DNA from: JACKJK01 sp046159835 | Lineage (GTDB): Bacteria; Pseudomonadota; Alphaproteobacteria; Rhizobiales; Tepidamorphaceae | DNA: 64,000 bases | Assembly: GCF_046159835.1 (NCBI RefSeq) | Contig: NZ_JBJXCY010000001.1 | Location: 1-64,000 of the forward strand | Direction: 5' to 3' | Shown here: positions 52,630 through 61,241 of the stretch, in pieces | Layout: each line of letters starts with the position of its first letter | Numbering within the stretch: position 1 is the stretch's first letter | Translations under genes and position numbers: made by a program | The notes under the pieces: model-generated | Databases searched by the model: none | Told to the model about the DNA's origin: nothing | Seen by the model: only the letters and a program-made list of their open reading frames with translations

Positions 52630-53214
52630 TTAGGGTGCGAGCCAGGTCATCGCAACAGGCTCCGCCGTGAGGTCGAAGCCCGCGCGCATGTGTCCCTCGT
52701 GGCGAAGGTACAGCCAGTCGATGCGCTCGATGGTGACGTCCGCGACCGCCATGTTGGCGAAGCCCTGAAGGTCATCCAGCGTGTCGCGCGGCACATCTTC
52801 GACGCTGTCGAGCGGCGTGCCCGGTGGGCAGCCCTGCCGGTAGCATTCCCGCGACATGGATTTCATCGCGTCCCACACGTCACGTGCGCGCTGGTCGCCT
52901 GCGTGCAACCGAACCCGCCCGTGGAACCGCACCTGAATTTTCGCGTCCGGGTCGTAGACGTGCAGCGCAACTGGGCCGCCATCGAACATCTGCGCGTGCT
53001 TGGGCGCGCGCGTGTCGGTGTTGAAGCGCAGGTGGCGCGCGTCCATGTCCGCCTCGCGCAGGATGACGGTGCGCGCCTGCGGACGACCATCGGCATCGAC
53101 TGTGGCAAGCGTCGGCGCATGGAACGCGCTCTTGCGGTCGCGCACGCCCGCGCCCAGCAGCATCCAGATATAGGCGTGGACCTCTTCCAGCGTTTCGGGA
53201 ACGCCGCCGCTCAT
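52630..53214 (-). CDS. Pyridoxamine 5'-phosphate oxidase-related flavoprotein
   Basis: A 194-residue split-barrel flavin-binding protein of the Alr4036-like group: FHAPTLATVDADGRPQARTV, ILREADMDARHLRFNTD and QVRFHGRVRLHAGD. A C-terminal segment (RIDWLYLRHEGHMRAGFDL) completes the family pattern. It probably binds FMN; the substrate is unknown, and the sequence is not a true PdxH. Its ATG overlaps the stop of the formylglutathione hydrolase gene, so the two are co-expressed. Confidence 0.82.
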   Translation of the reverse strand: MSGGVPETLEEVHAYIWMLLGAGVRDRKSAFHAPTLATVDADGRPQARTVILREADMDARHLRFNTDTRAPKHAQMFDGGPVALHVYDPDAKIQVRFHGRVRLHAGDQRARDVWDAMKSMSRECYRQGCPPGTPLDSVEDVPRDTLDDLQGFANMAVADVTIERIDWLYLRHEGHMRAGFDLTAEPVAMTWLAP

Positions 53215-54056
53215 TTTTTCAGGCGGTCCGCATGCCAGCCGATGTGGTCGGCCATGAAGCTGGAGATGAAATAGTAGGAGTGGTCGTAGCCATCCTGCAT
53301 CCGCAGGGTGAGCTGGATGCCCGCCTTGTCGCAGGCCTCCTCCAGCAACCACGGACGCAGGCCGGAGGCGAGGAATTCGTCCGCATTGCCCTGGTCGACG
53401 AGGATCTCGTCGAGCTTCGCGCCGTCCTCGATCAGCGAGACGCTGTCCCACTTGCGCCACGCGCTTTCGTCGTCACCGAGATACTTGGTGAAGGCGTTGC
53501 GCCCCCACTCGGCGACGGAGGGGTGGCAGATCGGCGCGAAGGCGGAGACCGAGCGATAGCGGCCGGGATTGCGCAGGCTCAGCACCAGTGCGCCGTGCCC
53601 GCCCATGGAATGACCGAAGATCGACTGCCGGTCCATTTCCGCCGGGAAGTTCGCCGCGATGATACTGGGCAGTTCCTCGGTCACGTAGCGCGCCATGTTG
53701 TAGTTAGCCGCGTAAGGGTCCTGCGTCGCATCGACGTAAAACCCAGCGCCGGAGCCGAAATAGTAGACATCCTCGTCGGCCACGGTCTCGCCGCGCGGGC
53801 TGGTGTCCGGACACACGATGATGATGCCGTGCTCGGCGGCGGCGGCCCGGAATTCGCCCTTTTCGGTGACGTTGGCGTGGGTGCAGGTCAGCCCGGAGAG
53901 GTAAAAGAGCACCGGGCAGGGGCCGTCCTTGGCCTGCGGCGGCAGGAACACCGAGAACGTCATGTCGCAGGCGCAGGCATCCGACGGATGCTTGATGACC
54001 TTTTGCGTGCCGCCATGCGACGTCCACTCCGACACGGTTTCCAGTTCTGCCGCCAT
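53211..54056 (-). CDS. fghA: S-formylglutathione hydrolase
   Basis: A 281-residue esterase-D family hydrolase that releases formate and glutathione from S-formylglutathione. The nucleophile motif is GHSMGGHGAL (Ser near 150). The catalytic Asp follows at ~227 in LVDQGNADEFL and the His at ~260 in DGYDHSYYF. YLSGLTCTHANVTEKGEF holds the oxyanion region. It partners the class III alcohol dehydrogenase at 57344-58453 in glutathione-dependent formaldehyde oxidation. It does not share an operon with that gene; a transporter and two other genes lie between. Confidence 0.95.
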   Translation of the reverse strand: MAAELETVSEWTSHGGTQKVIKHPSDACACDMTFSVFLPPQAKDGPCPVLFYLSGLTCTHANVTEKGEFRAAAAEHGIIIVCPDTSPRGETVADEDVYYFGSGAGFYVDATQDPYAANYNMARYVTEELPSIIAANFPAEMDRQSIFGHSMGGHGALVLSLRNPGRYRSVSAFAPICHPSVAEWGRNAFTKYLGDDESAWRKWDSVSLIEDGAKLDEILVDQGNADEFLASGLRPWLLEEACDKAGIQLTLRMQDGYDHSYYFISSFMADHIGWHADRLKK

Positions 54057-54096
54057 CTCGTTCTCCTTGATTGTCCTTGCCCCGCAGGGTTGCCGA

Positions 54097-54540
54097 TCAG
54101 CGAAGCTGACGCAACACGCGCTCCAGCGCCTGTTTGAAATTCGACCGCTCGCGCGCGCCGAACGACGCGTGCCGGCTTTGTACCGCGCCCTGTTCGCGCA
54201 GGTCCGTCATCAGGTTTCGCGTCGCCAGCACCGCGCCGATATTGGCATCGGTCAGCGCCTCGCCGTTGGGCTTCAGCACGAGGCCGCCCGCCTTCACGCA
54301 GCGGCTCGCCAGCGGAATGTCCGTGGTGATGCAAATGTCGCCGGGCCCGATGCGTTCCGCGATCCAGTCATCGGCAACGTCCAGCCCGTCCGGCACGTAG
54401 ATCATCTTCACGTGGTCGTCGCGATAGGGGCGGATGCCGCCATTGGAGACGACCAGCACGTCCGCACCGTTTCGCCCGGCAACGAGGATCGCCTCCTCCT
54501 TCACCGGGCAGGCATCGGCATCGATGTAGATCGTGGTCAT
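54097..54540 (-). CDS. YaiI/YqxD (DUF188) family protein
   Basis: A 147-residue protein with the conserved N-terminus TIYIDADACPVKEEAI (PIN-like Asp pair), IYVPDGLDVADDWIAERI, PGDICITTDIPLAS and RNLMTDLREQG. The family is predicted to be a PIN-like nuclease or RNA-related protein with no established substrate. It lies 40 bases upstream of fghA in the same direction and 78 bases after the BCCT transporter gene. Confidence 0.92.
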   Translation of the reverse strand: MTTIYIDADACPVKEEAILVAGRNGADVLVVSNGGIRPYRDDHVKMIYVPDGLDVADDWIAERIGPGDICITTDIPLASRCVKAGGLVLKPNGEALTDANIGAVLATRNLMTDLREQGAVQSRHASFGARERSNFKQALERVLRQLR

Positions 54541-54618
54541 GTGGTGCGCGGCGTCCGGATGCGAAAACGGCGGCCACTGGGACCGCCGTTTCCTTTGTCG
54601 TGAATGTGGGTGTCCGCG

Positions 54619-56262
54619 TCAACGTGGCTCGGACATCAGCCCCTTCAGGATCGCCCAGCACATCAACAACAGCACCGCCGTGAATGGCAGGCCGGTTGAA
54701 ATCACCATGGCTTGCAGCGAGGTCAGGCCGCCGCCGATCAACAGCACGATGGCGACCGCGCCTTCGAAGGTGCACCAGAACACGCGCTGCGGGACCGGGG
54801 CGTCGATCTTGCCGCCGGCGGTGATCGTGTCGATGACCAGAGAACCGGAGTCCGACGAGGTCACGAAGAACACGATGACCAGCACGATGCCGATGGTGGA
54901 CGTGATGGCCGAAAGGGGCAGCCCCTCGAGCATCGCGAACAGCGAGATTGGCGGGTTGTAGGCATCGATCACCTGCGCCTTGACGGCGGAGTTCACCGGG
55001 TCGGTCAGCACCTGGTCGATGGCCGCGCCGCCGAAGGTCGCCATCCACAGCACGCAGACCGCGGACGGGATGAGAAGCACGCAGATGATGAACTCACGGA
55101 CCGTGCGGCCACGGCTGACGCGGGCGATGAACATGCCGACGAACGGCGACCAGGAAATCCACCACGCCCAGTAGAACGCGGTCCAGCCCTGCATGTAGCC
55201 GGTGTCTTCACGCCCGATCGGGTTGGACAGCGGAACGAGGTCCACCACGTAGCCGACCATGCCGTTTATGAAGTCGCCGAGGATGTTGCCGGGGCCTGCC
55301 GCGATGAACACGAACAGCAGCAGCAGGGCGGCGATCACCATATTGATTTCCGACAGCACCTTCACGCCGCCATCGAGACCACGCACCACCGAGATGAGTG
55401 CGATGGCCGTGATGACGGTGATCAGTATCACCTGGACGGTGACGTTGTTGGGAATGCCGAAGATGTGCTCAAGGCCGGCATTCGCCTGCTGTGCGCCGAA
55501 GCCCAGCGACGTGGCGAGGCCGAAGAGCGTGGCGAACACGGCCAGCGTATCGATGATGTGGCCGGTCCAGCCCCACACGCGCTCCCCGAAGATCGGGTAG
55601 AAGGCGGAGCGGATCGTCAGCGGCAGACCCTTGTTGTAGGTGAACAGCGCCAGCGCCAGGGCAACAATGGCGTAGATCGCCCACGGGTGCAGACCCCAGT
55701 GGTAAATGGTGGCTGCAAGGCCCATCTGACGGGCCGCTTCCACGTTTTCAGCGATGATCGTGCCGTCCTCGGCAAAGGGTGATGGCACCCCGAGCGGTTC
55801 GGAAATGGCCATGTGGTAGACCGGTTCCAGAACGCCGAAGAACATCAGGCCGATGCCCATGCCGGCTGCGAACAGCATCGCGAACCAGCCGACATAGCCG
55901 TAGTCGGGCGTTGCGTGCGCGCCGCCAAGCCGGATGCCGCCCCACGGGCTGACGATCAGGAAGAGGCAGAACAGCACGAAGATGTTCGCAGCCCCCAGAA
56001 AGAACCAGTCGAAGGTCGAGGTCAGGGCGGGCCGCAGCCAGCCGAAGAAGGACTCCGCCTGTTCCGGCAGCGCCAGCGCGTAAAACACGAAGGCCATTAT
56101 GCTCAGCCCGGAGATCAGGAAGACCGGGTTGTGGATGTCGAGGCCGAACGGCCCGACCTGAGTCGTGATGTTGTCCTGGCCGATCTCGTAATCGGTGGTG
56201 ATCACCTCGGATGGCCCTTCGGGCGTCGGAATGCCCGGGCTTCCCTCTGTTGAATCGCTCAT
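54619..56262 (-). CDS. BCCT-family betaine/choline/carnitine transporter
   Basis: A 547-residue transporter with 12 helices. Conserved parts are GMGIGLMFFGVLEPVYHM, KGLPLTIRSAFYPIFGERVW, and the Trp-rich box WTAFYWAWWISWSPFVGMFI with ARVSRGRTVREF, which forms the substrate site. Its N-terminal tail is ~50 residues and the C-terminal tail is short, so strong osmosensory regulation by the C-terminus is less likely. Sodium- or proton-coupled uptake of a quaternary amine is expected. The formaldehyde-oxidising genes on both sides suggest import for demethylation as well as osmoprotection. Confidence 0.93.
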   Translation of the reverse strand: MSDSTEGSPGIPTPEGPSEVITTDYEIGQDNITTQVGPFGLDIHNPVFLISGLSIMAFVFYALALPEQAESFFGWLRPALTSTFDWFFLGAANIFVLFCLFLIVSPWGGIRLGGAHATPDYGYVGWFAMLFAAGMGIGLMFFGVLEPVYHMAISEPLGVPSPFAEDGTIIAENVEAARQMGLAATIYHWGLHPWAIYAIVALALALFTYNKGLPLTIRSAFYPIFGERVWGWTGHIIDTLAVFATLFGLATSLGFGAQQANAGLEHIFGIPNNVTVQVILITVITAIALISVVRGLDGGVKVLSEINMVIAALLLLFVFIAAGPGNILGDFINGMVGYVVDLVPLSNPIGREDTGYMQGWTAFYWAWWISWSPFVGMFIARVSRGRTVREFIICVLLIPSAVCVLWMATFGGAAIDQVLTDPVNSAVKAQVIDAYNPPISLFAMLEGLPLSAITSTIGIVLVIVFFVTSSDSGSLVIDTITAGGKIDAPVPQRVFWCTFEGAVAIVLLIGGGLTSLQAMVISTGLPFTAVLLLMCWAILKGLMSEPR

Positions 56263-56314
56263 TTTGAAATTTCTCCCCCGTTATTAGTTCAGGTCCGCGC
56301 TTGGCGCGCGGTGC

Positions 56315-56728
56315 TCAGCGCACGACGAAGACGGAAACCTTCGCGTGGCTGGCGACATGGCCGGCATTGGAACTGAACATGTGCTCCAGCGCGCCCGGCA
56401 CGTGAGAGCCCATGACGACGAGATCTGCCCCGGTCAACTCGACGGCTTCGAGAAGCTTTGCGTCGAGATCGACGGCCGGATCGTGGCTGACGATGGTGTG
56501 CGTCGAAGCCGTCTTGCCGTGGCCGCTGGCCTGCTCGCGTGCGAACGCCTCCAGCCGCTGGCCGAACTCTTCCGGGTTGTGTGCCACCGAACCCGGTGCC
56601 GTCGACGTGACGCCGACATAGCAGATCTCGGCGGCGTACTGCTTGGCGAGGTCGCCGGCGGTTTTCAGCGCCTTGTCGAGCTTTTCGACATGGGCAAGGT
56701 CCACCGGGACCATGATTTTCGAATACAT
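56315..56728 (-). CDS. Universal stress protein (UspA family)
   Basis: A 137-residue single-domain Usp. It starts MYSKIMVPVDLAHVEKLDKA and ends with the ATP-binding type loop VVMGSHVPGALEHMFSSNAG followed by VASHAKVSVFVVR. The GxxGx9G(S/T) pattern is largely kept (GSHVPGALEHMFSSNA), so ATP binding is plausible. ATG at 56728 follows GGGAGG with 7-base spacing. It lies 52 bases upstream of the BCCT gene, probably in one transcript. A palindrome ~90 bases upstream may control both. Confidence 0.9.
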   Translation of the reverse strand: MYSKIMVPVDLAHVEKLDKALKTAGDLAKQYAAEICYVGVTSTAPGSVAHNPEEFGQRLEAFAREQASGHGKTASTHTIVSHDPAVDLDAKLLEAVELTGADLVVMGSHVPGALEHMFSSNAGHVASHAKVSVFVVR

Positions 56729-56817
56729 GAGTTGCCTCCCATTGTTGCGTGCGCTGCTACGCACGTCGCCGGCCACGAGGGCTCAGCGTGCCTTGGGGGC
56801 CGGTATGGGCATGGTAC

Positions 56818-56847
56818 GCGTCAAAGTGACGCGCTCCATTCGCGTCA
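56818..56847. promoter_or_regulatory. Palindromic operator candidate GCGTCA-N3-TGACGC
   Basis: GCGTCA (56818-56823) and TGACGC (56827-56832) form a perfect palindrome; a further GCGTCA half-site lies at 56842-56847. The cluster is 90-120 bases upstream of the universal stress protein start, in the only non-coding gap of this part. Confidence 0.4.
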
Positions 56848-56930
56848 CACGACGCGGTGTATGCTGAATGCGACAGCATCGGCGTGCGGGATACGCATAT
56901 CCCGCTGCGCCCGGCCCCCTTCCAGTCGAC

Positions 56931-57344
56931 CTAGTTCCGTGTCCAGGTCTCGTAGCCGATGTCTTCGCCGCCGCCATAGGTCCAGGAACCAACCCATGTG
57001 CCGTTCGGCTGCAGCACGTAGATCGTCGTGCCGTAGGTGTTGCCTGCCACATAGGCGACGGACAGGACGACATCGTTGTCCTGAGCCTCCCCGACCAGCA
57101 GCGCGCCGTCCTCGAAGACGGCACCAACGCCCGTGCCTTCGTAGCGCGTTCTGCCGACATCCCACACGATCTTGTAGGTATTTCCGGTCCGGGTGACTTC
57201 GACGGTGCCGGCATATTCGTTGCCGTCATCCGGGTTGGTGCCCTCGACACGGTACGTGCCCTCGGGGTTTGCAAGAGCAGCCCCGATCGTCAGCACGAAA
57301 CCGGCGGCGGCAGCGACAAGTGTCGTGATCGCGGATGTGCGCAT
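56931..57344 (-). CDS. Secreted beta-rich protein downstream of adhC
   Basis: A 137-residue protein with a signal peptide (TTLVAAAAGFVLTIGAALA) and a mature part of short alternating strands: GTYRVEGTNPDDGNEYAGTV, TYKIVWDVGRTRYEGTGVG and YVLQPNGTWVGSWTYGG. The repeats suggest a small beta-barrel of the lipocalin/avidin-like kind. It may be periplasmic. Relatives are sometimes labelled fibronectin-binding protein without evidence. Its ATG overlaps the adhC stop by one base (TGATG), so it is translated from the adhC message. Function unknown. Confidence 0.8.
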   Translation of the reverse strand: MRTSAITTLVAAAAGFVLTIGAALANPEGTYRVEGTNPDDGNEYAGTVEVTRTGNTYKIVWDVGRTRYEGTGVGAVFEDGALLVGEAQDNDVVLSVAYVAGNTYGTTIYVLQPNGTWVGSWTYGGGEDIGYETWTRN

Positions 57345-58453
57345 CAAAACTCCACGACCGAGCGGATCGACTTGCCCTCGTGCATCAGGTCGAAGGCGTC
57401 GTTGATCTTGTCCAGCGGCATCTTGTGGGTGATCAGGTCGTCGATGTTGATCTTCCCGTCCATGTACCAGTCGACGATCTTCGGCACGTCCGTGCGCCCC
57501 TTCGCGCCGCCGAAGGCGGTGCCGCGCCAGTTGCGCCCCGTCACGAGCTGAAACGGGCGGGTGGAGATTTCCGCGCCAGCCGGCGCCACGCCGATTATGA
57601 TCGAGGTGCCCCAGCCCTTGTGGCAGCACTCCAGCGCATCGCGCATGACCTTCACGTTGCCGATGCACTCGAAGGAATAGTCCGCGCCGCCCTTCGTCAG
57701 GTCGACGAGATAGGGGACGAGGTCGCCCTCGACTTCGCTGGGATTGACGAAATGCGTCATGCCGAACTTCTCGGCGATCTCCTTGCGCGCCGGGTTCAGG
57801 TCGACGCCGACGATCATGTCGGCACCGGCGATCCGCGCGCCCTGGATGACGTTGAGACCGATGCCGCCGAGACCGAAGATGACGACGTTGTCGCCCGGCT
57901 GGACCTTGGCCGTGTTGATGACCGCGCCGATGCCCGTCGTCACGCCGCAGCCGATGTAGCAGATCTTGTCGAATGGGGCGTCCTCGCGAACCTTGGCGAG
58001 CGCGATCTCCGGTACGACCGTGTGATTGGCGAAGGTCGAGGTGCCCATGTAGTGGAAGATCTTCTCGCCGCCGGCCGAAAAGCGCGACGTGCCGTCCGGC
58101 ATGACGCCCTGACCCTGCGTGGTGCGGATCTTCTGGCACAGGTTCGTCTTGCCCGAGGTGCAGTAGTCGCACTCGCGGCATTCCGGCGTGTAGAGCGGAA
58201 TGACGTGGTCGCCCTTCTTCAGGCTGGTGACGCCGGGACCGACCTCGACGACGACGCCCGCGCCTTCATGGCCCAGGATCGCCGGGAAGATGCCTTCCGG
58301 GTCCGCGCCGGACTTGGTGAACTCGTCGGTATGGCAGATGCCGGTCGCCTTGATCTCGACCAGGACCTCGCCTTCGCGCGGACCGTCCAGTTTGACGGTC
58401 GTGACCTCAAGCGGCTTGCCGGCTTGGACGGCAACGGCGGCGCGTGTTTCCAT
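57344..58453 (-). CDS. adhC: S-(hydroxymethyl)glutathione dehydrogenase (class III ADH)
   Basis: A 369-residue zinc-dependent dehydrogenase. Catalytic zinc ligands lie in TGICHTDEFT, GHEGAG and IGCGVTTGIGAV; the structural zinc site is CRECDYCTSGKTNLC. The NAD fold is VVIFGLGGIGLNVIQGA. It oxidises the spontaneous formaldehyde-glutathione adduct to S-formylglutathione, which FghA then hydrolyses; it can also reduce S-nitrosoglutathione. ATG at 58453 gives the family N-terminus (ETRAAVAVQAGKPLEV); GGGAGG lies upstream. Confidence 0.96.
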   Translation of the reverse strand: METRAAVAVQAGKPLEVTTVKLDGPREGEVLVEIKATGICHTDEFTKSGADPEGIFPAILGHEGAGVVVEVGPGVTSLKKGDHVIPLYTPECRECDYCTSGKTNLCQKIRTTQGQGVMPDGTSRFSAGGEKIFHYMGTSTFANHTVVPEIALAKVREDAPFDKICYIGCGVTTGIGAVINTAKVQPGDNVVIFGLGGIGLNVIQGARIAGADMIVGVDLNPARKEIAEKFGMTHFVNPSEVEGDLVPYLVDLTKGGADYSFECIGNVKVMRDALECCHKGWGTSIIIGVAPAGAEISTRPFQLVTGRNWRGTAFGGAKGRTDVPKIVDWYMDGKINIDDLITHKMPLDKINDAFDLMHEGKSIRSVVEF

Positions 58454-58535
58454 GGGTCGTCTGGCCTCCCGGGCATGCGTATTCAAAAACGAAGCGGCAG
58501 GCTAAACGCGATTGGTGCGCAATGAAAAGGCCCAA

Positions 58536-59513
58536 TCAGGAATGAGCGGCCTGCTTGCCCGTGAAGATCGATGCAATCGGCAGGATGACCTTGGTGACGA
58601 TGGGGATGAGCAGCAGGCCGAGCACCAGCCCGATGACGCCGTCGAGCGCTGCGGTCACGAACCACTCGACGAAGCCTTCCAGCGACGGCGGCACTGCCTG
58701 CGCGGCGTTCACCGCGATCGAATGGATCACGTCGTAGGGCGCATGGAAGCCCAACTCGTCCGCGCCATGCACGATGATCGAACCCCCGACCCAGATCATC
58801 GCGGCGGTGCCGACGACGACGAGGATCTTCATCACCCACGGCATGCCCTTCACGATCCAAGACCCGATATGGCGGGTGATGGCGGCGTTGCCGGCAGCGG
58901 CCATGCGGATGCCAACGTCGTCGGCCTTCACGATCAGCGCGACCGCGCCGTAGACAGCGATGGTGATGATGACGCCGGCAATCGCCAGCGAGGCGGCCGT
59001 CATCGCCAGCCCCATGTCGGGCGGCAGGGCGGCGAGCGTGATGGTCATGATCTCGGCGGAGAGGATGAAGTCGGTCTTGATTGCGCCCTGCACCTTGGAT
59101 TCCTCAAGGTGCGCGTCCTTCAGCTTTTCCTTGTAGACCTCTTCCACCGTGTGGTCGGCGGGGTTGATGGCGTGGAAGACCTTCTCCGCGCCTTCAAAGC
59201 AAAGATACGCACCGCCCAGCATCAGCAGCGGCGCGATCAGCCACGGCGCGAAGACCGACAGCAGCAGCGCGATCGGCAGCAGGATGACCAGCTTGTTGAA
59301 GAGCGAGCCCTTGGCGATCTTCCAGACAATGGGCAGCTCGCGGTCGGCGGAGAAGCCGTGCACGTATTTCGGCGTCACGGCGGCATCGTCGATCACCGCA
59401 CCCGCTGCCTTGGTCGATGCCTTCACCGCCTGTCCGAAGACGTCGTCCACGGAAGCCGCGGCCACGCGGGCAATGGCAGCAACATCGTCCAGCAGGGCGA
59501 GAAGTCCGGTCAT
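58536..59513 (-). CDS. DUF808 (YedI) family membrane protein
   Basis: A 325-residue inner-membrane protein with the family N-terminus (LLALLDDVAAIARVAAASVDD), a membrane-proximal polar region (EEVYKEKLKDAHLEESKVQG) and about six to eight helices, ending GKQAAHS. DUF808 proteins are widespread, of unknown function, and sometimes linked to stress. It stands alone between adhC and hldE, in the same direction as both. Confidence 0.9.
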   Translation of the reverse strand: MTGLLALLDDVAAIARVAAASVDDVFGQAVKASTKAAGAVIDDAAVTPKYVHGFSADRELPIVWKIAKGSLFNKLVILLPIALLLSVFAPWLIAPLLMLGGAYLCFEGAEKVFHAINPADHTVEEVYKEKLKDAHLEESKVQGAIKTDFILSAEIMTITLAALPPDMGLAMTAASLAIAGVIITIAVYGAVALIVKADDVGIRMAAAGNAAITRHIGSWIVKGMPWVMKILVVVGTAAMIWVGGSIIVHGADELGFHAPYDVIHSIAVNAAQAVPPSLEGFVEWFVTAALDGVIGLVLGLLLIPIVTKVILPIASIFTGKQAAHS

Positions 59514-59579
59514 GTCGGGTGTCTTTCCGTTGAGAGCGTCACAGGAACAATCAGTTTCGGGCAGAAGCGTTCCATCCGC

Positions 59580-61046
59580 TCAGCCGCGCAGCCGGTTCAC
59601 CAGGTTGGTGGTCGAGTGCCCGTCCAGCAGCGGCACGAGTTCCACGCGCCCACCGCGCGCCTCCACCACGTCGCGCCCGACGACCGGCTTGCCCTCGTAG
59701 TCCGCGCCCTTGAACAGCACGTCCGGCTGCACCGCCGCGATCAGCTCCTGCGGGGTATCTTCGTCAAAGATCACGACAAGATCGCAGAAACGCAGCGATG
59801 CGAGAAGCCTTGCGCGCGAGGCTTCGTCCTGCACCGGGCGGCTCTCGCCCTTGAGCCGCTTGACGGAAGCATCGGCATTCACGCCGACGATCAGCACGTC
59901 GCAGCGGCTGCGCGCATATTCCAGCCCGTGCAGGTGGCCCGCATGCAGCAGGTCGAAACAGCCATTGGTGAAGCCGACCGTCTTGCCGGCCTCGCGCCAC
60001 CCGCCCGCGATGGCGGCAGCCTGCTCGCGGCTGACCGGGCGATGCGGTGCGTCGATGCCGACGCCGTGGCGAAGTTCCTCGCGGCTGACGGTGCTGGTGC
60101 CGGCCTTGCCCACCGCGATGCCGGCCGCCGCGTTGCCGAGCCGCACGGCGTCCGCCAGCGAAAGCCCGGTCGCAAGACCCGCGGCAACGGTGGCGATCAC
60201 CGTGTCGCCTGCGCCCGACACATCGAAGACAGAGCGCGCCATGGCCGGCACGTGCAGCGGCTCGCCGCCGCGTTCCACCAGCGTCATGCCCGCTTCGCCG
60301 CGTGTCGCCAGCACGCTTGCAACACCGGGGAAACGGTCGAGCAGCAGGTCGCAGGCGCGCGCGGCATCCGCGTCGGAGCGCACGTTGATGCCGGTGATCT
60401 CGGCCAGCTCGCGCAGGTTTGGCGAGACCATATGCACGCTGGAATAGGCGTCGAGGTCCTGCCGCTTCGGGTCGACGAGAACCGGCACCCCGGCCTCCGC
60501 CGCGATCTGGCTGAGTTCCTTGCAGATATCCGGCGTCAGCACGCCCTTGGCATAGTCGGAGAGGATCAGCGCGCCGCAGCCGGGAATGATCTTGCGTGCA
60601 TCTGCGATGATCTGTTCAGCCGTCGCGGCGCTGACGGGCGCGGCGGTTTCAGAATCGAGGCGGATCATCTGCTGGTTCTGCACGACGATCCGCGTCTTCA
60701 CCGTGGTGCGGCGGTCCTCCTCGCGCACGAGGCGGGCTTCCAGTCCCGGTTCGGCGGCACAGCGCGCGATCAGCGTTTCGCCGTCCGGGCCGGCGCCGCA
60801 GACGCCGATCAATGTTGCGCGCGCACCGTAAGCGAGCAGGTTCATGGCGACATTGGCCGCGCCGCCCGGCATTTCGTGGACATGGGCTTCCGCCACGACC
60901 GGCACCGGGGCCTCCGGCGAGATGCGTGCCACGCCGCCATGCACAAACCGGTCGAGCATCACGTCGCCGACCACGCAGACATGGACGGTGTCCAGCCGGT
61001 CGATGGCCGCCGACAGATCGTTCGGGTTCGAAGCGCGCTGGATCAT
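59580..61046 (-). CDS. hldE: Bifunctional heptose kinase/adenylyltransferase
   Basis: A 488-residue fusion. Residues ~1-330 form a PfkB-type kinase that phosphorylates D-glycero-D-manno-heptose 7-phosphate at O1: DVMLDRFVHGGVARISPEAP, PGGAANVAMNLLAYG and the catalytic VFDVSGAGDTVIATVAAGL. Residues ~345-488 form the nucleotidyltransferase with GCFDLLHAGH (HxGH) and VGVNADASVKRLKG. Product: ADP-D-glycero-D-manno-heptose. ATG at 61046. It is divergent from waaC across 195 bases, while its pathway partner hldD lies on the other side. Confidence 0.96.
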   Translation of the reverse strand: MIQRASNPNDLSAAIDRLDTVHVCVVGDVMLDRFVHGGVARISPEAPVPVVAEAHVHEMPGGAANVAMNLLAYGARATLIGVCGAGPDGETLIARCAAEPGLEARLVREEDRRTTVKTRIVVQNQQMIRLDSETAAPVSAATAEQIIADARKIIPGCGALILSDYAKGVLTPDICKELSQIAAEAGVPVLVDPKRQDLDAYSSVHMVSPNLRELAEITGINVRSDADAARACDLLLDRFPGVASVLATRGEAGMTLVERGGEPLHVPAMARSVFDVSGAGDTVIATVAAGLATGLSLADAVRLGNAAAGIAVGKAGTSTVSREELRHGVGIDAPHRPVSREQAAAIAGGWREAGKTVGFTNGCFDLLHAGHLHGLEYARSRCDVLIVGVNADASVKRLKGESRPVQDEASRARLLASLRFCDLVVIFDEDTPQELIAAVQPDVLFKGADYEGKPVVGRDVVEARGGRVELVPLLDGHSTTNLVNRLRG

Positions 61047-61241
61047 CCGCAAACCTTGAAGACGCCTGGCCGTGGTGGCGGCCCAACCGGCTCGGTTCTT
61101 CCCACAACCGGGCGCGCGGCTCAACCGATTCCGCCACCACCGGGCTTGCCGTGGCGCGCCGCGACCCTTAATCACCGGCCACGCCCTGTCGATTGGCGCG
61201 CGTGGTGCGTGCCTCCTTCGGGAGGGCAGGTCCGTTCCTGA

